Shown: piece by piece, positions 62,877 through 64,000 of the stretch
Position numbering within the stretch: position 1 is the stretch's first letter
Layout of the letters: every line of letters begins with the position of its first letter
Assembly (NCBI RefSeq): GCF_013373865.1
Contig: NC_050473.1
Coordinates: forward strand, 2,356,001 to 2,420,000
Length of the DNA: 64,000 bases
From: Monomorium pharaonis
Lineage: Eukaryota; Arthropoda; Insecta; Hymenoptera; Formicidae
Direction of reading: 5' to 3'
Program-made: the position numbers and the translations under genes
The notes under the pieces: generated by a model
Seen by the model: the letters and a program-made list of their open reading frames with translations, nothing else
The model's database searches: none
What the model was told of the DNA's origin: nothing

Positions 62877-64000
62877 TTTCGATTGCGTTTCCGCGATACG
62901 CGTTCAAGTATACACGTAGAATGGAGTTTCCTGTTTCTCTTTCTCTCTCTGTCTCGCAGCGGTATACATCTGTGCACAAAGCATACCCTCTCGATCGGTA
63001 GCGGAACTGGGTCGGACTTCTTGCACGGTTTGTAGCGTGATTGCGCGAGGTGTACGTTTAACATTCCTCATTGACCCCCGCGTTAGTTGGTTCGATCGAA
63101 TAACCCGTTGCGAACAACCCCTTTGCTTCAGAGATAGGAGGTGCCCGGCGCCAAAACGGGGCATCCAGACGCACGTCATGCAAAGGCCGCGGCGCCGCCC
63201 CGACACGTTCGATTTTATTGCGATGATTCAGACACGTGGGGAGCATCGCCGAACGCGCTTTGAATAGTTCCATTGGCAGGTTGTAAAAAATGCGAGTTAT
63301 GAGTCCGTTTTACGTGCTACTCTTACACGAATAGTTCCGGACGCGTCTGCATAGAGGTTTAATGGCCCAGAGACACTCATATCGAATAGAATAATGCCGC
63401 CTTATATATCCACACGCTTGATATCTTCGTTTAATATTTCCTTTTGCTCTGTTGCGCAGTTAATGATATATACTATCGTTAATTATCAAGAAATGTTAAC
63501 GGTATTAATTCAATATGTAATTTTTAATATATAGCAACGAATGATACAGAAATAAATCATTTTTACTAACTCTTCGTTAAGGTTTTATTTGTTCAACTGC
63601 TCATTTATTATCCGTAGGCCAACCCAATTTTGTGGTTAGGTCCAATTAAAAATCACGAGGTCATTTATTTGCTCAAGGGATACAATCGAGCTTGAAGAAG
63701 GAAGGACGGGAGTGGGTGTAAATAATGGTCAAGCGGCCAGAAAGGTCGGCTTCCGCGAGAAAGGGTACGTGGCAAAGAGAAATTAAGGCAGCGGTTGCCA
63801 GAGTGTAATGAGTGCTAAAGCCACACTGGCGTAAGAACCAGAGAAAATGCATAGAACCGCAAAATTTAGAACGTAACAAAATCGTAAATAACAAGATAGG
63901 AGAAATGGAGAAAACGCAAATGGCGAGAGAAATTTATTTTACTCAGTTTTAGAGTATTATTTTATTATAAATATATATATATGTATACATACGTACACGG
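62877..64000. other. Mixed sequence, one satellite-like 16-mer
   Basis: ATAGTTCCGGACGCGT at 63,331-63,346 is identical to the core of the edge satellite monomer at 35,630-35,645. Similarity does not extend convincingly on either side. The window ends in AT-rich, TATATATA-containing sequence. No gene is supported. Confidence 0.45.

Noticed and set aside
1..64000. Telomeric TTAGG arrays, rRNA, LINE/LTR coding remnants, mariner or piggyBac transposase
   Set aside because: Looked for by eye in sequence and translated frames; none seen.

Overview
This window looks like a gene-poor stretch of an animal nuclear genome, most likely an insect. I see no operon structure, no bacterial gene density and no recognisable protein domain in any frame. 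The sequence carries many long (CT)n/(GA)n, (CA)n, (CTAT)n and GCGA microsatellites. AT-rich blocks alternate with CpG-rich blocks, and CpG is visibly not depleted, which argues against a vertebrate. The texture (abundant CG and GCGC, CT microsatellites, a Helitron-type end) resembles hymenopteran genomes such as ants. That order-level guess is inference only. The window could be intergenic or the inside of a very large intron; I cannot tell which from sequence alone.

Layout. 1-30,000: mostly single-copy sequence with scattered simple repeats, a 36-base poly-T, several perfect palindromes, a pair of back-to-back hairpins (15,521-15,563) and a textbook-like TCF/Pangolin bipartite motif (20,586-20,601). 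30,025-36,290: a repeat-rich, AT-rich island. It holds, in order, a short MITE-like inverted repeat, a cluster of the decamer TAGCATCTCA in both orientations, a 26-copy satellite with a 164-bp monomer (31,566-35,832), a decayed 123-135-bp direct repeat, and a sequence with every hallmark of a canonical Helitron 3' terminus (GC hairpin, 11-nt spacer, CTAG, then T; 36,256-36,290). 36,291-64,000: single-copy sequence again, with long GA/CT tracts, CpG-rich islands (about 39,180-40,560 and 59,460-60,700), a 13-bp-stem hairpin (41,517-41,559), and a possible promoter cluster around a 22-bp palindrome (52,846-52,974).

The main result is the satellite/Helitron island. Monomers are homogenised in the middle and decayed at both edges. 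Variant bases show a higher-order pattern: a diagnostic junction recurs at exact spacings of 9 and 10 monomers, and a block of about 800 bp is repeated 1,640 bp downstream with only two differences. The array lies just upstream of the Helitron-like end in the orientation that would place it inside the element, but I could not locate the element's 5' end. No transposase, Rep/helicase or reverse transcriptase is present, so nothing here is autonomous.

No protein-coding gene is called. Open frames up to 226 codons exist, but the longer ones overlap frames on both strands in GC-rich or simple-repeat DNA and show no domain.
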